Part shown: piece after piece, positions 21,496-31,610 of the stretch
How the letters are laid out: each line of letters opens with the position of its first letter
Numbering within the stretch: position 1 is the stretch's first letter
The notes under the pieces: generated by a model
Seen by the model: the letters and a program-made list of their open reading frames with translations, nothing else
Told to the model about the DNA's origin: nothing
Databases searched by the model: none
Position numbers and translations under genes: made by a program
NCBI RefSeq assembly: GCF_014647435.1
Contig: NZ_BMPE01000001.1
Location: forward strand, 682,001 to 746,000
Length of the DNA: 64,000 nucleotides
Origin: Deinococcus radiotolerans
GTDB taxonomy: Bacteria > Deinococcota > Deinococci > Deinococcales > Deinococcaceae
Direction of reading: 5' to 3'

Positions 21496-22149
21496 ATGAC
21501 CGCCCTCGTGCGTCCCGTCCTGCCGTCCGATCAGCGGGCCGTGGGTGACATCGCCTACGCGACTGGGCTCTTCGGGGACAGTGCCCGGATCTTCTTTCCG
21601 GCTCCGGCGCTGTTCCGGGCGCTGTGGGTGGCGGCGTACTTCCGCGGCGCGGGTTTCGCCGGGTTCGTGGCCGAGGTGGACGCGCAGGTGGTCGGGTACA
21701 TCCTGGGCGCCCCGGACGGGGGGCTGTACCGCGCTGGGCTGCGCCGCGCCGTGCCGGACGTGCTGGCCGCACTTCCGGCGCGCGGGGTGCTGGCGTGCCT
21801 GCCGTACCTGGGGCGCGCGGCGGTGTGGCACGCACCGCACGCGGACCCGGCGCGCTTCCCGGCGCACCTGCACCTGAATCTCCTGCCAGATGCCCGGGGG
21901 TACCGCCTGGGAGAGCGGCTCCTGCGGGCGCACCTGGACACCCTGGCGGGCGCGGGCGTGCCCGGCGTGCAGCTCTCCACCACCTCGGAGAACGAGGCCG
22001 CGCTGGGCCTGTACCGCAAGCTGGGTTTTCAGGTCATCCACGCCCGCGCCACGCGAATGTGGCGGCCCTGGCTGGGGCGGGAGACCACGCAGCTCGTGCT
22101 GGGCCTTGACCTGCGCGGCTGGCTGGAGGACCCGTCCGGTCCCGCCTGA
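21496..22149 (+). CDS. GNAT-family N-acetyltransferase
   Basis: 217-residue acetyltransferase. The N terminus TALVRPVLPSDQRAVGDIAYATG and the acetyl-CoA-binding segment DARGYRLGERLLRAHLDTLAGAGVPGVQLSTTSENEAALGLYRKLGFQV match the GNAT fold. TACAGT (21484-21489) sits 6 nt before ATG 21496, arguing for leaderless translation from this start rather than the long upstream frame. Substrate unknown. Confidence 0.82.
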   Translation: MTALVRPVLPSDQRAVGDIAYATGLFGDSARIFFPAPALFRALWVAAYFRGAGFAGFVAEVDAQVVGYILGAPDGGLYRAGLRRAVPDVLAALPARGVLACLPYLGRAAVWHAPHADPARFPAHLHLNLLPDARGYRLGERLLRAHLDTLAGAGVPGVQLSTTSENEAALGLYRKLGFQVIHARATRMWRPWLGRETTQLVLGLDLRGWLEDPSGPA

Positions 22150-22176
22150 CCGGTCCCCGCGGCCTGGGGGCGTGGT

Positions 22177-23151
22177 CTAGGGCTGCCGGGGGCTGCCCGT
22201 GGGGGGCAGGGGGTCCGGGCTGAGGAGTTCGTTGCGCCGCACGAAGGCCCGCATGAAGCGGCCCATCACCTCGGTCTGCGTGCGGTACGTGTTCACGGCC
22301 TGCAACTTGACGCGCTCCTGTTCGGGCGTCAGGTCCGCGCGCAGCCAGGGCAACTGGCGCGCCAGGGGCGGCAGCGTCAGGGGGAGACTCTCGTGCAGGG
22401 CCTTGGGCAGCGGCCATTCCAGGCCGCCGTGCACCACCCAGTACCGCAGGCGGCCCTGCTGGGCGCGCTGGCTCATCAGGCGCAGCGCGATGTACGAGAG
22501 GGTGTGGTGGTCCGGGTGGAAGTCCTGCGGTGCTGGGGCCAGCACCAGGTCCGGCCGGACGTCGTCCAGCACCCGGCTGATGTCCGCTTCCAGGTTGCGG
22601 CCCGTGAAGGGCCGGCCGGGCGAGAGGGCCCCCTGCGCGTACACGCGGTTCGCGCGGGTGTGCGGCGCCGTGTACGGCTGGTCGTAGTTGGTGGTGAACA
22701 GGCGGAACAGGCCGCCGTCCGGGTAGCCCAGCATGAACGTGTGCGCGGCCGGGACGCCTAGGACGGTGGCGGCGGCGCGCGCTTCGGCGGCGCGGGTGTT
22801 GCCCAGGCGGCGCATGTTCTGCGCGCGCGGCAGCAGAACCTTCTGGGTGAGTGCAGCGTCGAATTCGAAGCCGTCCCCGGCGGTCATCCACGCGATGTAC
22901 ACGGCCGTGCCGGCCTGCGTGGCCTGCTGGATCAGGCCGGCGCAGCACAGCGTCTCGTCATCCGGGTGGGGCGAGAGCAGCAGCACCCGCTGCCCGGCCG
23001 TGAAGGCGGGCAGGGCGGGCAGGGCGGCCACGCGGGTGCTGCCGCGCAGGACCTCGCTGACCGGCAGGTTGATCCATGCCCACAGGGCCAGGAGGGCCAG
23101 CGCGGTCAGTCCGGCCAGCCAGGTTCGTTTGGGTCCTTGGAGCAGCCTCAT
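22177..23151 (-). CDS. PIG-L family deacetylase, membrane-anchored
   Basis: 324-residue LmbE/PIG-L zinc deacetylase. An N-terminal hydrophobic anchor (residues about 12-30) is followed by the zinc motif LLSPHPDDETLCCAGL and a later His cluster, DFHPDHHTL. Family members remove N-acetyl groups from sugars such as GlcNAc-inositol or cell-wall glycans. The N-terminal anchor suggests action at the outer face of the membrane. Monocistronic. Confidence 0.82.
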   Translation of the reverse strand: MRLLQGPKRTWLAGLTALALLALWAWINLPVSEVLRGSTRVAALPALPAFTAGQRVLLLSPHPDDETLCCAGLIQQATQAGTAVYIAWMTAGDGFEFDAALTQKVLLPRAQNMRRLGNTRAAEARAAATVLGVPAAHTFMLGYPDGGLFRLFTTNYDQPYTAPHTRANRVYAQGALSPGRPFTGRNLEADISRVLDDVRPDLVLAPAPQDFHPDHHTLSYIALRLMSQRAQQGRLRYWVVHGGLEWPLPKALHESLPLTLPPLARQLPWLRADLTPEQERVKLQAVNTYRTQTEVMGRFMRAFVRRNELLSPDPLPPTGSPRQP

Positions 23152-23256
23152 GACGGGATCGGTTCGGAGCGGCGCTCCGGCTCCGACAGCATAGCGGCGC
23201 GCGGGGCTCGTGTCATGGCGGCCTGCCCTGGCCCTCCTGGGCGGTGGAGGACCTGC

Positions 23257-23847
23257 TCAGTCGGGTGCGGCCGTCCGGGGGCGCGTTCGCCCTGGGCGCC
23301 GGTTGGGCGCGCGGCGCGCCAGCCGGATCAGGAACAGCCCGGCAATCACGGCGGCGTAGATCAGCGGTTGCGTGTGGTCTTTTTTCACGCCCCAGTAGTA
23401 GTGCAGCGCGCCGAGACTGACGGCGACGTACGCCAGCTGGTGCAGGCGCGTCCAGCGCTGAAAGCCCAAGCGTTTCACGGCGCGGGGCGTGCTGGTCAGC
23501 GCGAGCGGCACGAGCAGCAGCAGCGCCGTGAAACCGGCCGTGATGAACGGGCGCTCGAGGACGTCCTCGGTCATCAGGGACAGGTCGAAGCCGTGGTCGA
23601 ACAGGTAGATCAGAAAGTGCAGCGCGGCGTACCCGAAGGCCAGCAGGCCCAGCGTCTTGCGGATGCGGGCGGGCCACGTCCAGCCGGTCAGGAGGCGCAG
23701 GGGCGTGCAGGCCAGGGACAGCACCAGCAGCGCCAGCGTCAGCAGGCCGGTCTGTAAGGTGGCCCGCTGGATGGGGTTCGCGCCCAGCTGCCCGGTCGCG
23801 GCGTCCAGCAGCAGCACCGCGACCGGCAGCAATCCGCCCACGGTCAC
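23257..23847 (-). CDS. msrQ: Haem-binding membrane subunit MsrQ of the methionine sulfoxide reductase system
   Basis: About 196 residues with six membrane helices; a ferric-reductase-like domain. It passes quinone-derived electrons to periplasmic MsrP. Family motifs: GANPIQRATLQTG, ALHFLIYLFDHG, RLHQLAYVAVSLGALHYYWGVK with haem-ligand histidines. The start is uncertain. GTG at 23847 is given, but homology to the WLP...GLLP region extends upstream, to a non-standard CTG at 23916 that would overlap the msrP stop. Directly downstream of msrP. Confidence 0.82.
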   Translation of the reverse strand: MTVGGLLPVAVLLLDAATGQLGANPIQRATLQTGLLTLALLVLSLACTPLRLLTGWTWPARIRKTLGLLAFGYAALHFLIYLFDHGFDLSLMTEDVLERPFITAGFTALLLLVPLALTSTPRAVKRLGFQRWTRLHQLAYVAVSLGALHYYWGVKKDHTQPLIYAAVIAGLFLIRLARRAPNRRPGRTRPRTAAPD

Positions 23848-23912
23848 GGCGGGCGGCAGCCAGCTCAGGGACGCGCGGCGGGGCGCAGACGGGCGGGGCG
23901 GGGCTGGGCTGG

Positions 23913-24914
23913 TCAGAAGTACCGCCGCAGGTCCATGCCGTTGTAGAGCCCCGCGACCTGCTCGGCGTACCCGTTGAACGGCAGGGTCTTGCGCCGTCCC
24001 AGTTCCCCGATGCGGCGCTCGGTCGCCTGACTCCAGCGGGGGTGAGGCACGGCCGGGTTCACGTTCGCGTAGAACCCGTACTCCTGCGGGGCCGCCAGTG
24101 CCCAGGTGGTCTGGGGTTGCTTCTCGGTCAGGGTGATCCGCACGACGCTCTTGATGCTCTTGAAGCCGTACTTCCACGGGACGGCCAGCCGCAGGGGCGC
24201 TCCGTTCTGCCCCGGCAGGACCCGGCCGTCCAGGCCGACCGCCATGAAGGCCAGGGGGTGCAGCGCCTCGTCCAGGCGCAGGCCCTCCACGTACGGCCAT
24301 TTCAGCACGGCCTGACGCTGCCCGGGAAACTGCTTGGGGTCCAGCAGGGCCGTGAACTGCACGTATTTCGCCTTACTCGTGGGTTCCAGGCGGCGGATCA
24401 GGGCGGCCAGCGGGAAACCCAGCCAGGGCATGACCATGCTCCAGCCTTCCACGCAGCGCATGCGGTACACGCGGTCCTCCAGTGGGAACCAGCCCTGCAG
24501 GGTGTCGATGTCCACCGTCATGGGCTTGCGGACCTCGCCGTCAATGCGGACGGTCCAGGGGCGCGTCTTGAGACTCCCGGCCAGGCGGGCGGGGTCGCCC
24601 TTGTCGAGGCCGAACTCGTAGAAGTTGTTGTATGACGTGGCCTGCGCGTACGGCGTGACGGCCTCGCTGGTGTCGTACGGACCCAGCGGGCGGGCTGGGC
24701 GGGTGAAGGCCGCGCCCTGCGCCTCGGCCGCGCCGGGACCGCCCGGGCGGCGCGTGAGCAGTTCCAGCCCCCCGCCCAGGGCGCCGGCCGTGGCGGTGAA
24801 CAGGGCGGCGCTGCGCAGGAACTCCCGGCGTGGATTGGGACTGCCGGGTGTCAGGATGCGTCGTTCGCCCGGATCGGGGTCGGTACGGTCGGGCGAGGTG
24901 GGGTGTTCGCTCAT
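23913..24914 (-). CDS. msrP: Protein-methionine-sulfoxide reductase catalytic subunit, molybdoenzyme
   Basis: 333-residue sulfite-oxidase-family enzyme repairing oxidised Met in exported proteins. The N terminus has a twin-arginine signal ([18 protein letters not shown] at about residue 28). The molybdopterin-ligating Cys is in [12 protein letters not shown], and [25 protein letters not shown] and the C-terminal [11 protein letters not shown] are family-typical. Co-transcribed with msrQ. Export by Tat after cofactor loading is inferred; a Moco-related gene (moaB) is at 44952. Confidence 0.92.
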   Translation of the reverse strand: MSEHPTSPDRTDPDPGERRILTPGSPNPRREFLRSAALFTATAGALGGGLELLTRRPGGPGAAEAQGAAFTRPARPLGPYDTSEAVTPYAQATSYNNFYEFGLDKGDPARLAGSLKTRPWTVRIDGEVRKPMTVDIDTLQGWFPLEDRVYRMRCVEGWSMVMPWLGFPLAALIRRLEPTSKAKYVQFTALLDPKQFPGQRQAVLKWPYVEGLRLDEALHPLAFMAVGLDGRVLPGQNGAPLRLAVPWKYGFKSIKSVVRITLTEKQPQTTWALAAPQEYGFYANVNPAVPHPRWSQATERRIGELGRRKTLPFNGYAEQVAGLYNGMDLRRYF

Positions 24915-25126
24915 GGGTGGACCTCCTGAACAGGTGTATGCAGGGTGCGCCGATTCGGTTTACGCCACTGTCACGCCGCGCACGGTACGCCGATGCTTCA
25001 CAAGCTGCACGGCAGGCGGAGTGCGGCTGGGCGTGCAGGGGTGAATTCGGTCATGTTGTCTCTATCCTTCGCGACAGAATGAAGGCACAATAAAGGCACG
25101 CGTTACCCCTTCCCCGGAGGTTCACC
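24915..25126. other. Intergenic region carrying the bmp promoter
   Basis: 212 bp between divergent msrP and the substrate-binding gene. A TTGTCT at 25056-25061 is a possible -35 but no good -10 lies at standard spacing. A strong GGAGG ribosome site is at 25116-25120. Nothing else is recognised. Confidence 0.4.
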
Positions 25127-26296
25127 ATGAAGAAAGCACTTCTCGCTGCCCTGCCCCTGTCCCTGGCACTCCTGAGCACCGCCGCCAGCCCCGCCGCGCA
25201 GGCCCAGCAGACCGGCAAACTCAAGGCCTGCTTCATCTACGTCGGCCCGGTCGGCGACATCGGCTGGAGCTACGCCCACGACGAAGCCCGCAAGAAGACC
25301 GAGAAGGCCCTCCCCTGGCTCGAAACCAAATACGTGGAAAGCGTGCCCGAGGGACAGGCCATGCCCGTCATCGACCGGCTGGTCAAGGACAACTGCAAGG
25401 TCATCTTCACGACGTCCTTCGGCTTCATGGACCAGACTTACGACGCCGCCAAGAAGTACCCGAACGTGATCTTCGCGCACGCCAGCGGCTTCAAACGCCT
25501 GCCGAACATGGCCACCTACATGGCGGACTTCTACCAGCTGTATTACCTGAACGGCATGATGGCCGCCGCCGTCAGCAAGACGGACAAGCTCGGCTACGTG
25601 GGCGCGTTCCCCGTCCCGGAACTCAAGCGGCACATCAGCGCCTTCGCGATGGGCGCCCGCGCCGTGAATCCCAAGGCGACCGTCAGCGTCAAGTGGATCA
25701 ACGCGTGGTTCGACCCCAACAAGGCCCGCGAGGCCGCCGAGGCCCTGATCAGCGAAGGCGCCGGCGCCCTGGCCTTCACCGAGGACACCGCGACCGTCGT
25801 GCAGACCGCCGCCGCCCGCAAGATCCCGTCCTTCGCGCACTACTCCCCCATGTACAAGTTCGCGCCCGACTACGTCGTCAGCGGCCAGCTGGTCCACTGG
25901 GAGAAGATCTACATCGACTTCCTGACCAAGGTCCGCACCGGCACCTACACCAACAAGAACCTCCAGAACGTCGACTACTGGAACCTGCTGCGCGGCGGCA
26001 GCGTCGAACTCGGCGCGCAGGACGGCATGGCCATCAACCCCAAATGGGTCCCCGCCCTGAAAGCCAAGACCATCACCGTCGCCGGCAAGAAAACCACCGT
26101 GTACGACCGCGTCATGGCCCTCAAGGCCGACATGGAAAAAGGCGGCAAGTTCGACCCGTACACCGGCCCCCTCAAAGACCGCAACGGCATCCTGCGCGTC
26201 CCCGCCGGGAAAGTCGCCAGCATCGCCGACCTGAACAACATGGCCTGGGTCGCCCCTGGCGTCACCGGCCAGGTCGCCGACGAACCCAAGAAGTAA
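25127..26296 (+). CDS. BMP-family ABC substrate-binding lipoprotein-like protein
   Basis: 389-residue periplasmic binding protein of the PnrA/Bmp family (purine nucleoside receptors). A signal peptide covers about residues 1-26 (MKKALLAALPLSLALLSTAAS...AQA) without a lipobox Cys. Family stretches are YVGPVGDIGWSYAHDEARK, TTSFGFMDQTYDAAKKYPNVIFAHASGFK, and GAFPVPELKRHISAFAMGAR. Ligand-binding aromatic and acidic positions appear conserved. It is the only binding protein in view for the importer at 17887-21422. Confidence 0.88.
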   Translation: MKKALLAALPLSLALLSTAASPAAQAQQTGKLKACFIYVGPVGDIGWSYAHDEARKKTEKALPWLETKYVESVPEGQAMPVIDRLVKDNCKVIFTTSFGFMDQTYDAAKKYPNVIFAHASGFKRLPNMATYMADFYQLYYLNGMMAAAVSKTDKLGYVGAFPVPELKRHISAFAMGARAVNPKATVSVKWINAWFDPNKAREAAEALISEGAGALAFTEDTATVVQTAAARKIPSFAHYSPMYKFAPDYVVSGQLVHWEKIYIDFLTKVRTGTYTNKNLQNVDYWNLLRGGSVELGAQDGMAINPKWVPALKAKTITVAGKKTTVYDRVMALKADMEKGGKFDPYTGPLKDRNGILRVPAGKVASIADLNNMAWVAPGVTGQVADEPKK

Positions 26297-26320
26297 AACT
26301 GTAGAAGGTTGACCGTTGAT

Positions 26321-26354
26321 GGTTGATGGAGGGTCGCAATCCCCTCCGTCAACC
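26321..26354. terminator. Bidirectional terminator between convergent bmp and hydrolase genes
   Basis: Stem GGTTGATGGAGGG / CCCCTCCGTCAACC with a 7-nt loop, between converging genes. Uses the same GTTGATGG sequence found in other spacers. Confidence 0.6.
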
Positions 26355-26984
26355 ATCGACTCGTTCGGCACGCATACGGATCTGCCCCGGCGTGAGTCGA
26401 CCGCCGTGCCCGGGCCAGATCTCGCGCAGATCGAGGTCCACCATTGCCTTCAGGGTACTGAGGGCCTGCGCGTGATCGTGGTTGTACGCCGCGCGGGGCA
26501 GATGTGCGCCACCCGCCCCCCCGACCACCGCGTCCCCGGCAATCAGCACGCCGTCCCTCAGCAGCCCGATCTGACCCAGCGTGTGCCCCGGCAGGTGCAC
26601 CACCTGCCACCCCAGCACCGTCTCACCCGGCCCCGCCGCCTGCACGGAGCGGAGTTTCGGATGCGCGCGCGAGATCACGCGCCCCAGCGCCGGGAACCCC
26701 GCCGGGTAGGGCAGGTCGTGCGACTGACCCAGCAGAGCCGGATGCTCCAGCGGGTGCGCCAGCACCGACACGCCCGCCCGCGCCGCCAGGAACGCGTTCC
26801 CCGCGTGATCCACGTGCGCGTGCGTCAGCACCACCACGTCCGGCTGAAACTGACCCAGCAGGCGCGCGAAAACAGGAGCGTGAGACAGCGCGCCGCTATC
26901 GACCAGCACGCGACCCTGCGGGGTGCTGAGCAAATACACGTTCGCGTACAGGGGACGGACCACCAGATTCACGCGCCCGATCAT
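26349..26984 (-). CDS. Metallo-beta-lactamase fold hydrolase
   Basis: 211 residues. The zinc motif [14 protein letters not shown] (HxHxDH), the downstream His in [13 protein letters not shown], Asp in [10 protein letters not shown] and the last His in IWPGHGG are all present, as in glyoxalase II-like MBL enzymes. ATG 26984 is chosen; the frame to 27056 overlaps the divergent gene. Substrate unknown. Confidence 0.85.
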   Translation of the reverse strand: MIGRVNLVVRPLYANVYLLSTPQGRVLVDSGALSHAPVFARLLGQFQPDVVVLTHAHVDHAGNAFLAARAGVSVLAHPLEHPALLGQSHDLPYPAGFPALGRVISRAHPKLRSVQAAGPGETVLGWQVVHLPGHTLGQIGLLRDGVLIAGDAVVGGAGGAHLPRAAYNHDHAQALSTLKAMVDLDLREIWPGHGGRLTPGQIRMRAERVDG

Positions 26985-27010
26985 GCCACGCGGCGTACCC
27001 TGGAAGTCCC

Positions 27011-27583
27011 ATGAACCGGATCTCCTGGCTGGCCGTCCCCGACGAAGCGACCGCACCCGAAGGCGTGCAGAAACTCTGGGCGAAAGCCCAGGCGAACCTG
27101 GGATTCATACCCAACGTGTTCCGCGCGCAGGCGCTGAACCCTGACACGTTCCTCGCGTGGTGGAACGACTTCAACACCCTCGTCAACCGCGAAGGCCACC
27201 TGAGCAACGCCGACCGCGAACTCTTGGCCGTGGTCGTCAGCGGCCTGAACCGCTGCGTGTACTGCGCCGTCTCCCACGGCGCCGCCCTGCGCGAATACAC
27301 CGGCGACCCCACCCTGGCCGACACGGTCGCCGTGAACTGGCGCCACGCCACCCTCACGGCCCAGCAGACCGCGCTGTGCGCCTACGCCGAAAAACTCACC
27401 CTCACGCCCGCCCACATGACCGAAACAGACCTGCACGACCTCCGCGCAGCAGGCCTCAGCGACCCCACCATCCTGGAAGCCACGCAGGTCATCGGCATGT
27501 TCAACATGACCAACCGCGTCAGCAGCGCCCTGAGCTTCACCCCCAACGCCGAATACCACGGGAAAGGGCGGCCTCAACCCTGA
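27011..27583 (+). CDS. Peroxidase-related (AhpD/carboxymuconolactone decarboxylase-like) protein
   Basis: 190-residue alkylhydroperoxidase-like protein with the redox pair in [12 protein letters not shown] (CxxC followed by a His), and the core [19 protein letters not shown]...[17 protein letters not shown]. Reduces peroxides by disulfide exchange in AhpD relatives. Starts 26 nt from the divergent MBL gene, so the promoters overlap. Confidence 0.82.
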   Translation: MNRISWLAVPDEATAPEGVQKLWAKAQANLGFIPNVFRAQALNPDTFLAWWNDFNTLVNREGHLSNADRELLAVVVSGLNRCVYCAVSHGAALREYTGDPTLADTVAVNWRHATLTAQQTALCAYAEKLTLTPAHMTETDLHDLRAAGLSDPTILEATQVIGMFNMTNRVSSALSFTPNAEYHGKGRPQP

Positions 27584-27607
27584 TCAGCCGCCCCTCCCCG
27601 CCAACTA

Positions 27608-28447
27608 TCAATCGCGTGAGTACCCTGTGGCGCGCCAGCCACACCCTGAGCGGACCAGCGTCACCGTTCCAGGGTACGTCTCGGAAGTTGCAGTGCTCGA
27701 CCCGCGGGGCACGAGGGTAATCGTGACACTGCCATTCACAGTCGCGGTGTTGCCACTGATACTGACGCCACCGACATTCACCTGATAAGAGAAGCTACTG
27801 AACCCAGCCGAATAGGAACTTGCCGCTGCCGTCAGCACCTGATTTGCAGCCGAAATCGTGGCGGACCGCACGGCTGCCCGATCCTGCTCAGAGGTCAGGT
27901 TGCAGGATTCAGGTGCACTGCTTGCGCCAGGCGCTGAGTCCACAGCCGCCCCTATGCCGGTTCCAGCGAAACGACTCAGGTCACCAACATTCACGCGGTA
28001 CGTGACCCCCAGCGCCAGACGTGGACCGTAGATGGGCGCCAGTACTGTGCTGACGCGCTGCACGCCAGCCTCCAAGAACCCCTCGACGGGTACGAGGTCC
28101 AGGCCCACGCGCGCCCCCACACCGGCGAACAGCACGCCGGAACCGGCCTGCACGCCACCGCCGCCCAGCACGTACCCGTGCACCAGACCGGCGTCGAACA
28201 CATCAAAGGTTACACCCGCATCAAATGCGGTGGCGCCTCCCTGGCCCTGCACCCCCGTACGGCAGTACGCGCCCTGGACGAAACCGCCCACGCGTCCCTC
28301 CTGCAAGCCGGCGCGCGCACCGGCAACTTGGCAGGACAGGCCCAGGCTGCTGGTGGCACTCAGGCGCAGGTCCGCCGCATGAGCGTTCCCGGACAGGGTG
28401 ACAGCAGAGAGCAGAGCGAACGATGCGAGCCAATGGCGTTTGAGCAT
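27608..28447 (-). CDS. Secreted/outer-membrane protein, unknown
   Basis: 279 residues with a clear signal peptide (MLKRHWLASFALLSAVTLSGNAHA, cleaved before ADLR). The mature part is Gly/Ala/Val-rich with alternating hydrophobics, reminiscent of a small beta-barrel (residues about 25-170). A Ser/Thr-rich C-terminal half carries paired Cys (in ESCNLTS and SGCGWRA). ATG 28447 is supported by the signal peptide; the frame upstream to 28486 adds a non-signal leader. Family not recognised. Confidence 0.6.
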   Translation of the reverse strand: MLKRHWLASFALLSAVTLSGNAHAADLRLSATSSLGLSCQVAGARAGLQEGRVGGFVQGAYCRTGVQGQGGATAFDAGVTFDVFDAGLVHGYVLGGGGVQAGSGVLFAGVGARVGLDLVPVEGFLEAGVQRVSTVLAPIYGPRLALGVTYRVNVGDLSRFAGTGIGAAVDSAPGASSAPESCNLTSEQDRAAVRSATISAANQVLTAAASSYSAGFSSFSYQVNVGGVSISGNTATVNGSVTITLVPRGSSTATSETYPGTVTLVRSGCGWRATGYSRD

Positions 28448-28501
28448 GCCGAGTTCTAACACAGGAACATGACGTTCCGCTGCCATTCCTACCGGTCGGG
28501 T

Positions 28502-29338
<837 letters not shown>

Positions 29339-29350
29339 AGGAACTCCTGT

Positions 29351-29791
29351 TCAGTCCGGTCTGCCCCGGACGGGAAAACGTTCGAGAATGGTTTCCAACT
29401 GCCGGATGATTCCGGGCAGGTAGGTCTGGTCGAGTTGCAGCTCGAATGTGTGAGTCTGCGTCAGGGGGTCCGGAGTCAATTCAATCCTTGTGAGGATCTC
29501 CCCCGTGGAGCCGCATTCGAGGTGCATTCCCAGGTTCGGCTCCAGGGGATGAAGGTCTGCTGTTCCAGTCAGTGTCTCGTTCATGCGCCGCAGTTCCGTC
29601 AGGAACCCGCCGAGCTCACTTGTCATCAGGAATGGTCCCGTGACGTGCACCCAGGCCTGTCCGGGCAGGTCAACCTCCGCGGCGACATCCAGCCAGTTGG
29701 CGTCCCAGAAGTCCTCCCCTTCAATCAAAGGGCCCTGATGGACGGTCACCTTGAGGGCTCCGACCTGAAAAGTCAGTCCCTCCAGACTCAT
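29351..29791 (-). CDS. WapI-like immunity domain protein
   Basis: 146-residue soluble protein. DFWDANWLDVAAEVDLPGQAWVHVTGPFLMTSELGGFLTEL resembles the core of WapI-family immunity proteins, which protect against contact-dependent tRNase toxins. The alternating-strand C terminus ends in QLETILERFPVRG. The ATG overlaps the stop of the YciI gene (ATGA) and the dehydrogenase start is 13 nt away, so it sits inside a metabolic operon with no toxin gene near. Family call is by eye; other beta-sandwich families are possible. Confidence 0.5.
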   Translation of the reverse strand: MSLEGLTFQVGALKVTVHQGPLIEGEDFWDANWLDVAAEVDLPGQAWVHVTGPFLMTSELGGFLTELRRMNETLTGTADLHPLEPNLGMHLECGSTGEILTRIELTPDPLTQTHTFELQLDQTYLPGIIRQLETILERFPVRGRPD

Positions 29792-30096
29792 TCGACCAGT
29801 GGGACGCCCTCAATCTGCACGGCTTTGCCGCGTTTGACGGGGTTGAAGGCGGTGTACTTGTAGCGGGAGCAGCCCGACTGGACGAAGGGGTCGTGGTCGA
29901 ACAGGTCCATGAGGTCCTGCAACGTGTCGGCCTGCGCGACGATCACGCCGCCGGTGTGGTCGACCTTGCGGCCGCTGATGAGGAACACGCCGCTTTTGTA
30001 GTGCTGGTCGAGCCATTCGCGGTGGGCGGGCGTGACCTGGGCGATCTCGTCGGCGGGTTTGAGGTAGGTGCTCTCGATGATCCACAGAGTCGTCAT
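29788..30096 (-). CDS. YciI-like protein
   Basis: 102-residue dimeric alpha-beta barrel protein. ATLWIIES-like first strand (MTTLWIIESTYLKP), REWLDQHYKSGVFLISGRK with the conserved His, and DPFVQSGCSRYKYTAFNPV match the YciI family. ATG 30096 is chosen because the longer frame to 30348 is Arg-rich shadow. Six nt downstream of thiolase. Exact activity is unknown; related proteins are lactone or muconolactone isomerase-like. Confidence 0.8.
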   Translation of the reverse strand: MTTLWIIESTYLKPADEIAQVTPAHREWLDQHYKSGVFLISGRKVDHTGGVIVAQADTLQDLMDLFDHDPFVQSGCSRYKYTAFNPVKRGKAVQIEGVPLVE

Positions 30097-30101
30097 GGTG
30101 C

Positions 30102-31283
30102 TCAGCCTACCCGCTTGACCGCGAGGGCGAGGCCGTTGCCGCCGCCCATGCAGAGGGTGGCGATGCCGGTTTCCTTGTTCTGCTGCTTCAGGGCGTGCAG
30201 GAGGGTGACGAGGATGCGCGCGCCGCTGGCGCCGATGGGGTGGCCGAGGGCGACGGCGCCGCCGTTCACGTTCACGCGGGCGGGGTCGAGGCCGAGTTCG
30301 CGGGCGACGGCGAGACTCTGGACGCTGAATGCCTCGTTCAGTTCCCACAGGTCCACGTCACCCGCCCGCCAGCCGAGCTTGCTCAGGAGTTTCTGCGTGG
30401 CGGGGACGGGCGTCATCATGACCCACTCGGGGGCGAGGCCGCCCGTGGCGTAGTCGATGATCTGGGCCAGGGGGGTGAGGCCGTGCGCCTGGGCGAAGTC
30501 GGCGCTGACGACCATCAGGCTGGCCGCGCCGTCGTTGAGGCCGGGGGCGTTCCCGGCGGTGACTGAGCCGTCCTTCTTGAAGGCGGGTTTCAGGCGGCCC
30601 AGGGTCTCCTCGCTGGTGTCGGCGCGGGGGCCCTCGTCGGTGTCCACAACGGTGTCGCCCTTGCGGCCCTTGACGGTCACGGGGACGATCTCGTCGGTGA
30701 AGCGGCCGTCCTGCTGCGCGGCGATGGCGCGGCGGTGGCTCTGGGTGGCGTAGGCGTCCTGTTCCTCGCGGCCAATGGCGTACTTCTCGGCGACGCGCTC
30801 GCCGGTCAGGCCCATGCCCTCGTCGTTGATGGAGCACCAAAGGCCGTCGTGGGTGTTCGCGTCAAGGACCTGCGCGCGGCCCAGGCGGTAGCCCTTGCGC
30901 GCGCCGGGCAGGAGGTGCGGGGCGTTGCTCATGCTTTCCATGCCCCCGGCGAGGACGGCGTGCTGGTCCCTGGCGCGGATGCTCTGCGCGGCGAGGATCA
31001 CGGCTTTCAGGCCGCTGCCGCACACCTTGTTGATGGTCAGCGCGCCGACCTCGTGGGTCAGTCCGGCTTTTAGGGCGGCCTGCCGGGCGGGGTTCTGCCC
31101 GCTGCCCGCCTGCACGACCTGCCCCATGACGACTTCCTCGATCAGGGCGGCGTCCAGGCCGCTGCGGCGCAGGGTTTCACGCAGGGTGGTGGCGCCCAGG
31201 TCGACGGCGCTGACGCTCTCGAGGCTGCCGAGGAACTTCCCGGTGGGCGTGCGGCTGGCCGCGACGATCACTGCTCTTTGCAT
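30102..31283 (-). CDS. Acetyl-CoA C-acyltransferase (thiolase)
   Basis: 393-residue thiolase. The acyl-enzyme Cys is in [14 protein letters not shown], the second-site His in [17 protein letters not shown] and the catalytic Cys in LCMGGGNG. First gene of a four-gene operon (thiolase, YciI, WapI-like, 3-hydroxyacyl-CoA dehydrogenase), consistent with acetoacetyl-CoA or short-chain beta-oxidation. A TATGCT -10 box is 6 nt before the ATG, and a palindromic operator lies just upstream at 31306-31321. Confidence 0.93.
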   Translation of the reverse strand: MQRAVIVAASRTPTGKFLGSLESVSAVDLGATTLRETLRRSGLDAALIEEVVMGQVVQAGSGQNPARQAALKAGLTHEVGALTINKVCGSGLKAVILAAQSIRARDQHAVLAGGMESMSNAPHLLPGARKGYRLGRAQVLDANTHDGLWCSINDEGMGLTGERVAEKYAIGREEQDAYATQSHRRAIAAQQDGRFTDEIVPVTVKGRKGDTVVDTDEGPRADTSEETLGRLKPAFKKDGSVTAGNAPGLNDGAASLMVVSADFAQAHGLTPLAQIIDYATGGLAPEWVMMTPVPATQKLLSKLGWRAGDVDLWELNEAFSVQSLAVARELGLDPARVNVNGGAVALGHPIGASGARILVTLLHALKQQNKETGIATLCMGGGNGLALAVKRVG

Positions 31284-31289
31284 GCGCGC

Positions 31290-31321
31290 AGCATAGCGCG
31301 CGTTGCCTAACGGGCGTTAGG
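31290..31321 (-). promoter_or_regulatory. Leaderless promoter and TetR-type operator of the thiolase operon
   Basis: TATGCT at 31290-31295 (minus strand) is 6 nt from the thiolase ATG. A perfect palindrome CCTAACGGGCGTTAGG at 31306-31321 covers the expected -35 region. It fits the consensus CNAACGNNCGTTNG that I recall for the PaaR repressor of Thermus. Repression by a TetR-family regulator released by an acyl-CoA is inferred. Confidence 0.6.
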
Positions 31322-31601
31322 TTGGCGTCCACCACACCCGGCCCGCGAAGCCGCCCCGCGCGTCCGCCTTAGCGCGGCGCAGCGCCTCCAGCTCCTCCGG
31401 GCTCAGGCCATGCAGGGCCGCCAGGGCCCGCAGGACTTCCAGCACGTCTGCCAGTTCCTCGGCCTCGCCGGCGTTGAGGTACTCCGCGACCTCCTCCTCC
31501 AGCTTGGCACGCAGCGCGGCGCGGTACTCCCCCTCCGTCAGCGTGCGGATCTGCCCGCCAAACAGTTCCGGGATGCGGTCACGGACGAGTTTGCCAGTCA
31601 T
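31317..31601 (-). CDS. MazG-like / phosphoribosyl-ATP pyrophosphohydrolase-fold protein
   Basis: 94 residues beginning TGKLVRDRIPELF, the hallmark of a small all-alpha NTP pyrophosphohydrolase family. The metal-binding EEEVAEYL...EELADVLEVLRAL helices follow. Likely a house-cleaning nucleotide pyrophosphatase. TAGGAT (31608-31613) lies 6 nt before the ATG. Its last codons overlap the thiolase operator. Confidence 0.78.
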   Translation of the reverse strand: MTGKLVRDRIPELFGGQIRTLTEGEYRAALRAKLEEEVAEYLNAGEAEELADVLEVLRALAALHGLSPEELEALRRAKADARGGFAGRVWWTPT

Positions 31602-31610
31602 CTACAGATC

